The notes: generated from the sequence alone by a model not told the origin. A stretch of 42,537 nucleotides of DNA from Deltaproteobacteria bacterium (GCA_947467385.1 CANIHJ010000004.1:1-42537), one strand, 5' to 3'. Shown: positions 7,098 through 16,390, counted from the stretch's first letter. A program made the numbers and translations.

Positions 7098-8561
7098 CTA
7101 GTTCTGCTCGTCGACTGCGAGCATCGTCGGCCCCTCGTGCGACTCCATGGAGCCGTTCGACGACCCCCCCTCGAAGTCTCCAGCACCTTCGCCGAAGCCT
7201 GCCTCGCTGCCCTCAACCGGCGCAGCGCCTTCGCGCGGAATGGAGAGCGTCACTGCCTTCTTCACAAAGAAGTTTTTGCCCTGGGTGTCCGTGGAGCCGC
7301 TAAGCCCCTCGACAACCTGGTCAGCGATAGCCTCCGGAACGTCTACGAACGTATAGGCGCCACGGACAGCCACGCGGTGGATGTCTGATGCGCTGATGCC
7401 GCACGTATCAACAACCTTCTGCATGAACGCCTCTTTTGAGACTCCCTGCTCGGAGCCGGAACCCACGTACAGTCGGGCCTCCTTGTCTACGACAACCTGC
7501 GGACGAGGCTGCCTAGGCTGGCGCTCACCGCGCTCACCGCGCTCGCCGCGCTCACCGTCGCCACGGTCGCGGTCACGGCCTCGGTCCCTATCGCGCTCTC
7601 GGCCGCGGCCACGGCGGGGGCGATCATCCCCACCAACAGCTCCGCCGCCAAGGAACCGGGCCTGGCTGTTGTCATCGATAAGCTCGTCATTCTCGTCAAA
7701 CTGCGACTCAGAACGCTGGCGCCCGCCACGGTCATCGCGGTTGCCGCGGCTTTCGCCACGATCACGCCGGCCTCCGCGGCTGTCACGCCGATCACGCCCA
7801 CGTCCGCGGTCATCACGGCGCCCGAAGTCCTGGCTCTCGCCTTCCTCTCCGGCAAATTCGCCGTCGCGGTCCTCGTAATCCTCCTCACGCTCCTCACGAG
7901 CCGGGGGGGCTGCCTTAAGCGACGGAATCACCGACAGCGTGTTATGAAGCAGAAGGGCCACGATGTCCTTTGCGTTGCCGTCGGCCAAGACCTTGTCCGC
8001 GAGCTGCGAAAGCCCAGCATCGCTGAGAAGCGCCTTCTCAACAGCCTGATCGCGAAGCGACGCAAACTTGTTGATGAAGATCTGCTCTGGAGAGGGAAGG
8101 TCCCCCTTCACAAGCTGTGCCTTCCCAAGCTTATTGAGGAAGTGGAAATTGGATATATCGACCGCTGCAACGAGGCTCAGCACCTTCGCAGTCTTTGTCT
8201 CCCCCTCAGCAACGTAACGCGTGAAGTACACCTCGGGGTCGACCGGCAGGGAGTAGTTGATGACGATATCGAAATGCTCAAGCGGAACGCCGCGGGCTGC
8301 GACATCGGTAAGCACAAGCGCGGTCACTTCCTTCTTCTCGACGCCCTGGATTGCCTTGCTGAGCTTAATCTGGGGCACATAGCCGATGAGCTTGAGCGAT
8401 GACACACCGCGCTTCTTGAGGATTACGTCCGCAAAGTCCGCATCGGAAGGCGAGTTGCAGAAAACAAGAATCGACTTGCCGGCCTCAAGCTCAACGAGGT
8501 CACACAATGCTTGCGGCTTTGCCAGCAGCGAGGTCCCAACTTCAAAATAAATATGTTCCAT
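7098..8561 (-). CDS. stand-alone helicase C-terminal domain protein with Arg/Asp/Gly-rich tail and DbpA-type RNA-binding domain
   Basis: 487 residues. Residues 1-150 match the second RecA-like domain of DEAD-box RNA helicases: motif IV-like ILVFCNS (31-37) and motif V ALVLTDVAARG (81-91). The first RecA domain (Walker A, DEAD) is absent. The motif VI position, normally HRxGRxGR, reads FTRYVAEGETK, so the arginine fingers are largely lost. About 225-365 is a low-complexity RD/RG tract with GER repeats. About 372-455 resembles the DbpA RNA-binding domain (RLYVGSGSEQGVS, YTFVDVPEAIADQVVEGL), followed by an acidic Gly-rich tail. No helicase remnant is found upstream (8562-8935), so this is not a recent truncation. 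It probably binds RNA without unwinding activity; a role as cofactor or ribosome-assembly or cold-shock protein is inference. AAGGAG lies about 14 nt before the ATG, and an in-frame stop lies further upstream. Confidence 0.8.
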   Translation of the reverse strand: MEHIYFEVGTSLLAKPQALCDLVELEAGKSILVFCNSPSDADFADVILKKRGVSSLKLIGYVPQIKLSKAIQGVEKKEVTALVLTDVAARGVPLEHFDIVINYSLPVDPEVYFTRYVAEGETKTAKVLSLVAAVDISNFHFLNKLGKAQLVKGDLPSPEQIFINKFASLRDQAVEKALLSDAGLSQLADKVLADGNAKDIVALLLHNTLSVIPSLKAAPPAREEREEDYEDRDGEFAGEEGESQDFGRRDDRGRGRDRRDSRGGRRDRGESRGNRDDRGGRQRSESQFDENDELIDDNSQARFLGGGAVGGDDRPRRGRGRERDRDRGRDRDRGDGERGERGERGERQPRQPRPQVVVDKEARLYVGSGSEQGVSKEAFMQKVVDTCGISASDIHRVAVRGAYTFVDVPEAIADQVVEGLSGSTDTQGKNFFVKKAVTLSIPREGAAPVEGSEAGFGEGAGDFEGGSSNGSMESHEGPTMLAVDEQN

Positions 8562-8986
8562 ATCCTGTGCTACGACTCCTTATACTCGTGCAGGTTGTTG
8601 GCTATCTAGGGTCCCTTACGCACACCGGATCGGATGCCCAGTCGGGAAGCCCCCGCCTGCAACACCGTTCCCGGCCCGCTTATCTCCGATGCTGTGCTGA
8701 ATCGCTCCAACTCGGGGTCAAAGAACCCTGGCGAAAGTAAACTTACAAACGTACCGTTTCTTAAAGAGCCAACTATCAAGAGTTTCGCGCTAAAAGCTCG
8801 CTTTAAGCCAGCGCTGCTTCTCACAGGGGGTGCTCACGCAGCACCACACCCCGGACCTTTGGGCTCTTACAGGCTAATGCTAAGGAAAGATCTTCGTCGA
8901 TCTTTCTCAACCCTAGCGGCTAGTCTATACCATATATGGTTGGTAGCGGAAACTTCATCCGCGCTTTTTCCGACATGCCCCCAACT
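8562..8986. other. divergent intergenic region
   Basis: Lies between the helicase-like gene (minus) and the WD40-like lipoprotein gene (plus), so it should hold promoters for both. A perfect 8 bp hairpin, GAAAGATC/GATCTTTC, occurs at 8885-8906. A TATACC at about 8926 could be a -10 for the plus-strand gene. No supported coding sequence. Confidence 0.4.
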
Positions 8987-10219
8987 ATGCGCCGCCCCAT
9001 GCTAAAATTTCTAGCCCCTTGCCTGTTTGGGCTCTTCGCGGGGTGCCAAGTGGTCCAGCAAGCCGCCGATGCGGTCGTCTCAATTGGAACATCTAACAGC
9101 CCGGAAATTATAGATATTTCACCCTGGCGCCCGTTTAGCACCCTGGCCTCCGAGCCGATTAGCCGCCACGATGGCCAGGTTTTGGATGTGGCAGAGGTGT
9201 CTGAGACACCATCGCAGCTGGTCTCAATCGGAACCGATGGAACCGTAATCGGCTGGGAGATCGGCACCGGCAACGCGTATTTACTCAAGCGGCTGGGATC
9301 TCAGCTTCAAGTGGCGGCCATCGGTCATGAATTACCCCTGGTGGCCTATGCCGCAGACGGAAAGGTGTTCGTAACATGCGCCATACAGTGCCAGGGCACC
9401 TGGGTTCTCGACCGCCTAAAGCCTCGAGTGTTGGACGTGGCATTCCATGAGCACGACTCAGCTCTCCTTCTCGCTGGTGCGGATGGCCGCATTTACCGCT
9501 GGAGATTCGAGGTGGATCGCCAGGCCTCAACTCCGAAGGAGCGTGACAAGGGGCTTGAGAGGTACATCGCGCACCAGACCTTGCTTAGCAACGTTGCTGG
9601 CCATCCGTCGGGGCGTGCCTTCTTCTCGACGGACTGGGACGGAACCCTTTTGGGCTGGCTTCCCTACACCGCCGACGAGCACGGGGGTGACTACGATCGG
9701 AACCTCTTCGGCGGGCGTTTCTTTGGCGCGGCAGGAACGTTCTTGCCCGCCGGCCGCGCGCCCGACCGCGGCATAGCTTCGCTCGCGATCTCTCGTGATG
9801 GCACCCGGCTCGCCGCCGGCACTGAGGATGGCTTTGTCGAGGTCTGGGAGGTGCGCGGTTTTTCGGTTGCGGCCCGCAAGTCCCTGCACGACGGCCGCGT
9901 AGCCTCGATTGCGCTCTCTGCCGACGGCCGCCGCGTTGCGTCGATCGGGCGGGACTCTCAGCTCGACGTCTCCGAGCTCGTGCCTGATCCGGCGCATCGC
10001 ATAGCTCCGACCGCGTTGCCGTACCGTCTCGATCCGGTTCTCACCCAAACGCTTGGTAGCGGCGCCGCGAACCTTCTCTTCACCTCAAGCGGCAACGTGA
10101 TCTTTTCGACTAAGGATGGGCGCATTGGGGAGGTCGATGTTGCGCAAGGAAAGGTGCAGTCGTCTCCGCTCCCAACCCCAAATCCGCGCTCTCCAGGGCC
10201 GGTCGATACCGACTACTAG
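8987..10219 (+). CDS. WD40-repeat beta-propeller lipoprotein
   Basis: 410 residues from the ATG at 8987; ATGs at 8936, 8975 and 8999 are also in frame and none has a clear ribosome binding site. 8987 gives a compact lipoprotein signal (MRRPMLKFLAPCLFGLFAGC). The body contains WD40-like blades, for example LVSIGTDGTVIGWEI near the start and ASLAISRDGTRLAAGTEDG...VEVWEV and ASIALSADGRRVASIGRDS near the end. Such propellers act as scaffolds in the periplasm or at the outer membrane. It is followed 73 bp later by lspA, whose product processes such lipoproteins. Binding partner unknown. Confidence 0.75.
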   Translation: MRRPMLKFLAPCLFGLFAGCQVVQQAADAVVSIGTSNSPEIIDISPWRPFSTLASEPISRHDGQVLDVAEVSETPSQLVSIGTDGTVIGWEIGTGNAYLLKRLGSQLQVAAIGHELPLVAYAADGKVFVTCAIQCQGTWVLDRLKPRVLDVAFHEHDSALLLAGADGRIYRWRFEVDRQASTPKERDKGLERYIAHQTLLSNVAGHPSGRAFFSTDWDGTLLGWLPYTADEHGGDYDRNLFGGRFFGAAGTFLPAGRAPDRGIASLAISRDGTRLAAGTEDGFVEVWEVRGFSVAARKSLHDGRVASIALSADGRRVASIGRDSQLDVSELVPDPAHRIAPTALPYRLDPVLTQTLGSGAANLLFTSSGNVIFSTKDGRIGEVDVAQGKVQSSPLPTPNPRSPGPVDTDY

Positions 10220-10292
10220 AGTGGCATTCGGCTAACGTCTGCAGCATCGGCAATTCCCTGGTTGCGACAAGTCTGCTAGCCTCCACGCACGT

Positions 10293-10829
10293 ATGAAAGA
10301 CGTTTCTCTAACCCAAGCACAGCCGCGCCCAATACGGTGGTTCTTGGTGTCCGCCGTGGCGCTCATCACCGTTCTCGCCGACCAGCTCTCTAAGATGTGG
10401 GTACTCCAGTCCTTTCGTGAGAGGGATGTACTGCCTGTGATCCCAGGCTTCTTCAACCTAACGCTGGCGTACAACCCGGGTGCAGCCTTTGGGCTCTGGA
10501 CGGGTCTCGGCGATGGTACCCGCCAGCTCGTGTTGGGATTAACCATCCTTGTGGCGCTGACCGTCGTTTTCGTATTTCTGAAACAAACCGCCCACCGGGG
10601 CTGGGCCCCTCAAACTGCGCTGGCAGCAATCCTAGGAGGTGCTGTCGGAAACATCCTCGACCGGATTAGCCACAGCGGCAGGGTGGTCGATTTCTTGGAC
10701 TTTTACTGGGATGTTCATCACTGGCCGGCTTTCAACGTCGCGGACTCAGCGATCTGCGTCGGCGTGGCGGTCTTGGTGCTCCTACCCCAACCAAAAGCAA
10801 CTGTTAAGAACTCTTCAGCTCAACACTAG
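10293..10829 (+). CDS. lspA: lipoprotein signal peptidase (signal peptidase II)
   Basis: 178 residues with four membrane helices. It cleaves diacylated prolipoproteins before the lipid-modified cysteine at the inner membrane. The conserved blocks are all present: ADQLSK (29-34), YNPGAAFG (60-67), the catalytic region GNILDRI with Asp123, and FNVADSAI with Asp151. The N-terminus has about 15 extra polar residues before the first helix. It sits among five predicted lipoprotein genes (8987-13123 and later). Confidence 0.96.
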   Translation: MKDVSLTQAQPRPIRWFLVSAVALITVLADQLSKMWVLQSFRERDVLPVIPGFFNLTLAYNPGAAFGLWTGLGDGTRQLVLGLTILVALTVVFVFLKQTAHRGWAPQTALAAILGGAVGNILDRISHSGRVVDFLDFYWDVHHWPAFNVADSAICVGVAVLVLLPQPKATVKNSSAQH

Positions 10830-10881
10830 GTCGAATCGGCGTGCGGCTTGAGCCTGCGTCCTTGTCAGCCTCTATTTTGGA

Positions 10882-10911
10882 TTGCGACCTTGTCGCCCCT
10901 CCCTCTACAAT
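10882..10911 (+). promoter_or_regulatory. sigma70-type promoter for the lipoprotein trio
   Basis: TTGCGA (10882-10887), an 18 bp spacer and TACAAT (10906-10911) match the consensus at 4/6 and 5/6. It lies about 130 bp before the first lipoprotein gene of 11043-13123. A short CCCCC/GGGGG stem follows in the leader (about 11006-11021). Confidence 0.5.
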
Positions 10912-11042
10912 CGGGAGGCAAAGAGCATTCGTTTTGTTGGATGGCGCTCCATTACCGTGCATCGTGCGGTGCGGCAGCCATAACGGTGTAGTACGGTTCA
11001 GTTTCCCCCGCGTGTGGGGGCGCTCCCCCTAAAGGTGCAACG

Positions 11043-11420
11043 ATGATCCAAGTCCCAGCCCGGCTTCTCCATTTCTTCCTCCCTCCATTCGCGCTTGCCG
11101 CAACCCTCGCCCTAAGCGCCTGCGCCACCTCAAACCCGCAAAGCTCGGCAATGAACGCTGAGACGGCAGCGGCACTTGGCGTAGGGGAGGAGGAAGTCGT
11201 CGGGGCAACCTCTGGAGTCGTGCCCGACGAGACACCGAGCAAGAAAAAGAAGGGGGACGAGTACAAGGCTTCCGTGAAGGAGCAGGAGCAGTTCATGAAA
11301 GACCAGGCTGCGGCCATGCAGAAGCAGCAGGATGAGCTCGATGACCTTCGCCGCCAACGGTACCACGACGGCTACCTGCGCCAGCGGTACGACGTCGATG
11401 AGGACGGGACAATAGACTAA
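11043..11420 (+). CDS. short coiled-coil lipoprotein
   Basis: 125 residues. Signal peptide with lipobox LSAC at about residues 24-27, then a low-complexity Ala/Gly/Glu segment, a KKKK patch and a charged helix rich in K, E and Q (about 75-110) that should form a coiled coil; it ends YDVDEDGTID. AAGGTG lies 6 nt before the ATG. First of three lipoprotein genes with small gaps (30 and 14 bp), so an envelope operon is likely. No named family; a peptidoglycan- or OmpA-associated role is inference from context. Confidence 0.75.
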   Translation: MIQVPARLLHFFLPPFALAATLALSACATSNPQSSAMNAETAAALGVGEEEVVGATSGVVPDETPSKKKKGDEYKASVKEQEQFMKDQAAAMQKQQDELDDLRRQRYHDGYLRQRYDVDEDGTID

Positions 11421-11450
11421 AAAACCGAGAAAATCAGGAGACCCAGAGAC

Positions 11451-12476
11451 ATGAGACTCTCGCCCCCGCTTATCCGCACCTGCATCATAGCCGCGGCCGT
11501 TGTTGCCGCCGCATCGGGCTGCACCCAGCCGAAGCAGACCACCGCCATCGGCTCAGCCACGGGCGGTGCAATTGGTGCCGGACTCGGCGCCATCGTCGGC
11601 AACCAGACCGGCAGCACCGGCGGAGGTCTCGCTATCGGCGCCGTGGCAGGCGCTGCGACCGGAGCCCTGATCGGCAACGCCCTTCAGGCCCAGCAAGAGT
11701 CGGTGAAGGCCCAAGACGAGGCCCTGGAGAGGCAGGACAGGGTCATCCGCGCACAGCGGCAGGAGATAGAGGAGCTTCGAACTATCAATTCAGACACGCC
11801 TACTGTGAGCTCTTCGCGCAGCTCGCTCAATGCCCCTTTGCACTCCCAGACCCTTTCGCCAGAAGCTGCCCGGAAGCTCGCGCAGCTAGAGCGGCGCGGC
11901 CCAAACCCGCGTGGCCTTTCGCCGAGCACATCCATGGCCTACTCACCTCCTGCACTGCACCAAAATACAGAGCCGCTTGCGCGCTATGACGTGGCGGCCG
12001 CCTCGCGCCCGGTTAAGAAGGCCGAACGCCGAGCCCCGGCACCGAGCGTAACTGACAAGCCCAAGACTGAGGTTGTTGAGGCCTCCGTGGTTGAGTCCGA
12101 CCTTGTTGAGAAGACCTCCACAGGCGAAACCATCGTTGAGAGCGACATAGCGGTCGAGGAGGTGATCTCTGAGCCGGCGCGCGTGTCCGGCCAGGACAGC
12201 GCCACATCCCCTTCGTGCTCTGAGGCTGTCGGCGAGGAGCAGTCTGCGCAAGCGGCAACGGAGAACTCCCAGAAGCTCTATCATCTGCGCCGCGCCCTGC
12301 GGCTCTGCCCGAACAGCGCCAAGTTCCATACAGAACTTGGGCGCGTGTATCTCGCGATGGACCGCAAGCCCGACGCGCAATTCGAGTTTAATGAGGCCTT
12401 AAAGTCGGATGCCAAGTACCAAGCAGCCCAAGAGGGGCTTGCTGCGGCTGCGTCATCCGGAGGCGAAAAGTTTTAG
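11451..12476 (+). CDS. glycine-zipper lipoprotein with C-terminal TPR
   Basis: 341 residues. The signal peptide ends in the lipobox-like AASGC (residue 24). A glycine-zipper pair of helices follows (about 33-78, GGAIGAGLGAIVG and GAVAGAATGALIG), as in outer-membrane YmgG/OmpA-glycine-zipper proteins. Then a coiled coil (about 80-108, QAQQESVKAQDEALERQ), a long Ser/Pro/Val linker, and a TPR-like helical tail (about 265-335, LRRALRLCPNSAKFH, GRVYLAMDRKPDAQFEFNEAL). The cysteine in the TPR is preserved near an upstream Cys, so a disulphide is possible. AGGAG is 10 nt before the ATG. Likely an envelope-spanning structural protein; the exact role is unknown. Confidence 0.75.
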   Translation: MRLSPPLIRTCIIAAAVVAAASGCTQPKQTTAIGSATGGAIGAGLGAIVGNQTGSTGGGLAIGAVAGAATGALIGNALQAQQESVKAQDEALERQDRVIRAQRQEIEELRTINSDTPTVSSSRSSLNAPLHSQTLSPEAARKLAQLERRGPNPRGLSPSTSMAYSPPALHQNTEPLARYDVAAASRPVKKAERRAPAPSVTDKPKTEVVEASVVESDLVEKTSTGETIVESDIAVEEVISEPARVSGQDSATSPSCSEAVGEEQSAQAATENSQKLYHLRRALRLCPNSAKFHTELGRVYLAMDRKPDAQFEFNEALKSDAKYQAAQEGLAAAASSGGEKF

Positions 12477-12490
12477 GGGCACCGGCAGAT

Positions 12491-13123
12491 ATGCGGCGAT
12501 CGGTTGTTGCAGTCCTCGTTTTGTTGGCAGGCTGCCAAACGCCCTGGTTTGGCCAGGGTGCCCGAGGCGCCGAACCCGCTGATGGTACGAGGATTGGAGC
12601 TGTTGCGGCCAACCGGCCACCTGAGTCCCCCTCCACAGAGGTAACGGCCGCCTACGACGCCGAGGGGTACAGCGAAGAGGAACTCGACGAGGAAGACACC
12701 GGCACGTCGGCAGAAAACCAGAAGCTGCTCGCGCAGCTGAAGGCAAAGGGCGTCGACGTGAGGAACTCAAATCGCGGAGTTGTCATCAACCTGCCCGACG
12801 TTCTGTTTGAGTTTGCCAAGGCTGGGCTGACCCCACGAGCGGCCGACACCATCCACGAGATTTCGGATATCGTGCTCGATGCCGAGAGCCGCCAACTTTC
12901 AATTGAGGGGCACGCCGACTCAATCGGAACCATCGAGCACAACTATCGCCTATCGGAGGCCCGCGCCCAGTCAGTTGTGCGGGAGCTTGAAAAGAACGGC
13001 ATCCCCAGCCGCCGCCTCTCCCTCAAGGCGCTCGGAGAAACCGACCCTATATCCTCAAATAGGACCGAAGAGGGGCGCACTAAAAACCGCAGGGTGGAAA
13101 TCGTGATACTTAATCCGAGCTAG
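12491..13123 (+). CDS. OmpA-family peptidoglycan-associated lipoprotein
   Basis: 210 residues. Lipobox LLAGC at 11-15, acidic linker (about 60-75), then an OmpA C-terminal domain (about 95-208) with the peptidoglycan-binding features SIEGHADSIG, NYRLSEARAQSV and NRRVEI. It would anchor the outer membrane to the cell wall. It resembles Pal or YiaD-type proteins more than porin OmpA, since it has no beta barrel. Last gene of the lipoprotein trio, convergent with clpX 12 bp away. Confidence 0.9.
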   Translation: MRRSVVAVLVLLAGCQTPWFGQGARGAEPADGTRIGAVAANRPPESPSTEVTAAYDAEGYSEEELDEEDTGTSAENQKLLAQLKAKGVDVRNSNRGVVINLPDVLFEFAKAGLTPRAADTIHEISDIVLDAESRQLSIEGHADSIGTIEHNYRLSEARAQSVVRELEKNGIPSRRLSLKALGETDPISSNRTEEGRTKNRRVEIVILNPS

Positions 13124-13135
13124 CCGCGGGCCAGC

Positions 13136-14389
13136 TCAGCTTGCCACGGCCTCTTTGTGGTACACCTTGATCGGCGGCTGGGTGCCGTTAATCACTTCTG
13201 GCGTAATGATGACCTCTTTCACCGACGTGTTGCTCGGGATGTCATACATTACCTCTAGCATCGCGTTCTCAATAATCGAGCGGAGCCCGCGCGCGCCGGT
13301 CTTCTTTTCAAGAGCCTTTAACGCAATCGCATCCATAGCCTCTGCCGTAAACGTGAGCTCGACGCCCTCCATAGCAAGCAGCGTTTGGTACTGCTTAATC
13401 AGGGCATTCTTCGGCTTGCTCAGGATCTCGATAAGCGCTGCCTGATCGAGCGGCTCGAGGCTCGACACGACCGGGAGGCGCCCGATGAACTCAGGAATCA
13501 TGCCGAATTTCAGGAGATCCTCGGTCTCAAGGAGCGCCAGAGGATTTTCCCGCTTTTGAGCTATCTGCACGATGTTATTTCCGAAGCCGAGCCCCTTCTT
13601 GCCCGAGCGCTGATTGATTATGCGCTCGATTCCGTCAAACGCTCCGCCCACAATAAAGAGGATGTTCGACGTGTCGACCTGAATGAAGTCCTGCTGCGGG
13701 TGCTTGCGCCCGCCCTTGGGCGGAACGTTGGCCTTCGTACCCTCAATGATCTTGAGAAGCGCCTGCTGCACGCCCTCGCCCGACACGTCTCGGGTGACCG
13801 ACGGCGTGTCGCTCTTGCGCGCTATCTTGTCGATTTCGTCGATGTAGACGATACCACGCTGAGTCTTCTCAATATCATAGTCTGCCGCCTGAAGAAGGTT
13901 GACGATGATGTTTTCAACGTCCTCTCCGACATAACCGGCCTCCGTGAGGCTGGTTGCGTCAGCTATAGTGAACGGCACGTCGAGTATACGTGCAAGCGTC
14001 TGCGCGAGGAGAGTCTTGCCCGAGCCGGTGGGCCCGATCAGGAGGATATTAGACTTATGGAGCTCAACGGCCCCTTTTGTCGTGTGGTTGTTCTGAATGC
14101 GCTTGTAGTGGTTGTGGACAGCTACTGAAAGCACCTTCTTCGCGTGGTCCTGCCCGATAATGTAGTCATCGAGCGAGGCCTTGATGTCTTTCGGCGTCGG
14201 GACGGCGAGCCGGTTTGTCTGGTGCGCATGCCCATCGAATTCTTCCGTGAGGATGTCGTTGCAGAGATCAACGCATTCGTCGCAGATATATACTGAAGGT
14301 CCAGCTACAAGCTTTCGCACCTCTTCCTGCGTCTTGCCGCAGAAAGAGCAGATAAGGTTGCCGCCGTTCTTGCTGTTGTCCTTGCCCAT
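13136..14389 (-). CDS. clpX: ATP-dependent Clp protease ATP-binding subunit ClpX, copy 1
   Basis: 417 residues, full length. N-terminal zinc-binding domain with Cys14, 17, 36 and 39 (CSFC, CDEC); Walker A GPTGSGKT (119-126); Walker B with YIDEIDK; the ClpP-docking loop appears as LGF (GLGFGNN). It unfolds tagged proteins and feeds them to ClpP. This copy stands alone, away from clpP; a second clpX is at 29193. GGGGGA lies 7 nt before the ATG. Compared with copy 2 it lacks the charged [11 protein letters not shown] insertion after the docking loop. Confidence 0.95.
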   Translation of the reverse strand: MGKDNSKNGGNLICSFCGKTQEEVRKLVAGPSVYICDECVDLCNDILTEEFDGHAHQTNRLAVPTPKDIKASLDDYIIGQDHAKKVLSVAVHNHYKRIQNNHTTKGAVELHKSNILLIGPTGSGKTLLAQTLARILDVPFTIADATSLTEAGYVGEDVENIIVNLLQAADYDIEKTQRGIVYIDEIDKIARKSDTPSVTRDVSGEGVQQALLKIIEGTKANVPPKGGRKHPQQDFIQVDTSNILFIVGGAFDGIERIINQRSGKKGLGFGNNIVQIAQKRENPLALLETEDLLKFGMIPEFIGRLPVVSSLEPLDQAALIEILSKPKNALIKQYQTLLAMEGVELTFTAEAMDAIALKALEKKTGARGLRSIIENAMLEVMYDIPSNTSVKEVIITPEVINGTQPPIKVYHKEAVAS

Positions 14390-14825
14390 GGTTAGATCCC
14401 CCGGAAAACCCTTTGGAAAAACCTCTTACCCTATTCTGATGCTTAAACCGGGCTGGAGGATTGACCAATGAGGGAGCCTATGTCGGGTTTCCTTTAACCC
14501 TAGTGTGGAGTTCGGCCAGTTCCGCGAAAATCTTGAATGAAAAATCGCCTTTTCTAGACTCGGCCAGTACACTAAAAAACTTGACTTTTTTTGGGCTCCG
14601 TCAGCGAGAAGTGAGCGCTTCGCGCTATCCACCTGCTTTTACAGCATTTTATTTTCAAGGCTGGTCTCAGGCGCCGTCCGCTCAAAGATAACGGTTGATC
14701 CGCTGCCGAAGCGCCATCAAGGGGCTTTCTGCTCCCTTCCGGCATAGTTTAGAGTCTTACACATTGCTCGCCCTGCCCATTCCGCGCGGGCTCGCAGCCA
14801 AAACTAGTGAGCATGGAGACACAGT
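14390..14825. other. divergent intergenic region between clpX copy 1 and the 90 aa gene
   Basis: No supported gene. TCGGCCAGT occurs twice (about 14513 and 14561) and could be an operator pair. A TTGACT with a run of T follows at about 14582 on the plus strand, but no matching -10 was found. No heat-shock CIRCE element is seen. Confidence 0.4.
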
Positions 14826-15098
14826 ATGGAAACCTTCAAAGTCAACGACCGCGTTCGCCGACTCCCCTTCGCAGTAACTGTTCTCAAGGAGGGCAGCGAC
14901 GTGACGGCGAGCCTCGATGAGGACCTGGAGACCATGACGGTCACGACCTGCGGGTGCGCCGGCGTTGTTAGGGCCATTCGTTCCGAAACCACAAACTCGA
15001 CTCCGGAGAATAGGGCCAAGGCCTTGATGGTTCAGGTGCTGTGGGACAACGGCACGCTTTCGTACCACGGCCCTGTCGCGCTTGAGCACGTGAAGTAA
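14826..15098 (+). CDS. conserved-looking small protein with SH3-like pattern, 90 aa
   Basis: GGAG lies 8 nt before the ATG. The sequence alternates beta-strand patterns: FKVNDRVRRLPF at the start, GCAGVVRAIR in the middle and MVQVLWDNGTLSYHGPVALEHV at the end. This resembles small SH3/KOW-like barrels that bind nucleic acid or protein. A single CGC motif is present. No family name can be given. It is convergent with plsY. Confidence 0.6.
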   Translation: METFKVNDRVRRLPFAVTVLKEGSDVTASLDEDLETMTVTTCGCAGVVRAIRSETTNSTPENRAKALMVQVLWDNGTLSYHGPVALEHVK

Positions 15099-15128
15099 GC
15101 TTCTCGGCATACCCGCTGGGGCGAGCCG

Positions 15129-15731
15129 TTATTCGGGCTTTCGCAGCTCAAACCGTGGTTCCCGACCCTCAACGAGCCGTTGAATATTCTCGCGGTGCCG
15201 CAGGATCACGACTAGCGCAATCACCACAAGCGACAGGCAGACGTTATCCGGCAGGTTGAGCACAAATCCGGCTATCGGCACGACGAGGGCTGCGCTGAGG
15301 GAGGACAGCGACACAATTCGAGAAACTGCGAAAACCGCAAAAAAAACCGAGACCGCAATCAGCGCGCAGTAGCCGCTCAGCGAGGCAATAACCCCGATGG
15401 CCGTCGCCACGCCCTTTCCGCCCTGAAGGAACGGCGGGATTGAGAAGCAGTGCCCGCACACAACAGCCGCCCCCGCAGCCGCAACAAATCCCTCTGACGA
15501 GGAGCACAACGAGGCGACTGCGACACCGAGGCAGCCCTTGAGAATGTCACCAGCAAGCGTAATCACTCCAGCGCGCTTCCCGATAACCCGCGCCACATTT
15601 GTTGCTCCGACATTGCCGCTGCCGCGAGCCGTGATATCGACGCCATAGAGCCGCGACACCAGGACCCCGCTCGGGAATGCCCCTAAGGCGTAGAACGGCA
15701 AGAGAAGCAGGGCATTGAGGATCTCTGTCAT
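15129..15731 (-). CDS. plsY: glycerol-3-phosphate acyltransferase PlsY
   Basis: 200 residues, multi-pass membrane protein. It transfers an acyl group from acyl-phosphate to glycerol-3-phosphate, the first step of phospholipid synthesis. Conserved blocks are SGNVGATNVAR near residue 37, GHCFSIPPFLQGGKGVAT near 93 and the C-terminal RHRENIQRL. The ATG overlaps the rpe stop codon (ATGA), so the two are coupled. Confidence 0.95.
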   Translation of the reverse strand: MTEILNALLLLPFYALGAFPSGVLVSRLYGVDITARGSGNVGATNVARVIGKRAGVITLAGDILKGCLGVAVASLCSSSEGFVAAAGAAVVCGHCFSIPPFLQGGKGVATAIGVIASLSGYCALIAVSVFFAVFAVSRIVSLSSLSAALVVPIAGFVLNLPDNVCLSLVVIALVVILRHRENIQRLVEGREPRFELRKPE

Positions 15732-16390
15732 GGCCGAAGGCGCCGAATCGCGTCAGCGCGGTCAGAAGCCCCAAAGACGTATGACCCCGCAACGAATGCG
15801 CTTGCGCCGGCGCTGCGGCACGGCGGCGCTGTCTCCGCCGTAATGCCACCGTCGACCTCAATAACGACATCCATATTGGAGGCCTGGATCTTCGAGCTCA
15901 GCTGGCGAATCTTCCCGAGGCAGTTTGGGATAAAGGGCTGTCCTCCCCAACCCGGATTAACCGTCATGATGAGCACGAGATCGCACACGTCAAGCACGTC
16001 GTACACAACCTCAACTGGCGTGCCAGGATTGAGGGCCACGCCGTTCTTGATGCCGAGGGAGCGTATTTCAGAAAGGGAGCGATGGAGGTGCGGGCATGTC
16101 TCTTGGTGGATAATAAGACGATCCGCTCCCGCGTCCTTGAACGCTTTGAAGTGGCGTTCCGGCTCAACAATCATAAGGTGCACGTCGAGAAAGAGCCTTG
16201 TCTTCTGCCTCATTAACGAGACCATATTGGCCCCGAATGTAATAGGCGGAACGAAGGTTCCGTCCATGACGTCGATATGAAGCCAGTCCGCGCCTGCCTG
16301 GACGACGCTCTGAACCTCCTGGTCAAGCCGACCTAGGTCAGCAGCCAAAATTGAGGGGGCAACGATTGTGGGGGGATTCGGGTGGTTCAT
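15728..16390 (-). CDS. rpe: ribulose-phosphate 3-epimerase
   Basis: 220 residues from the ATG at 16390; an in-frame TTG three codons earlier is less likely because AGAGG is too close to it. The enzyme interconverts ribulose-5-phosphate and xylulose-5-phosphate. It shows the TIM-barrel signatures: APSILAADLG, HIDVMDGTFVP, LDVHLM, MTVNPGWGGQPF and EVDGGI, including the metal-binding His and Asp residues. Pairs with plsY in a two-gene operon. Confidence 0.95.
   Translation of the reverse strand: MNHPNPPTIVAPSILAADLGRLDQEVQSVVQAGADWLHIDVMDGTFVPPITFGANMVSLMRQKTRLFLDVHLMIVEPERHFKAFKDAGADRLIIHQETCPHLHRSLSEIRSLGIKNGVALNPGTPVEVVYDVLDVCDLVLIMTVNPGWGGQPFIPNCLGKIRQLSSKIQASNMDVVIEVDGGITAETAPPCRSAGASAFVAGSYVFGASDRADAIRRLRP

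Noticed and set aside
7381-7878. Ser/Arg/Pro-rich plus-strand frame
   Set aside because: Antisense shadow of the Arg/Asp/Gly-rich tract of the helicase-like gene; no ribosome binding site.
13385-14128. 247-codon plus-strand frame
   Set aside because: Antisense shadow of clpX copy 1; the equivalent shadow occurs on clpX copy 2.
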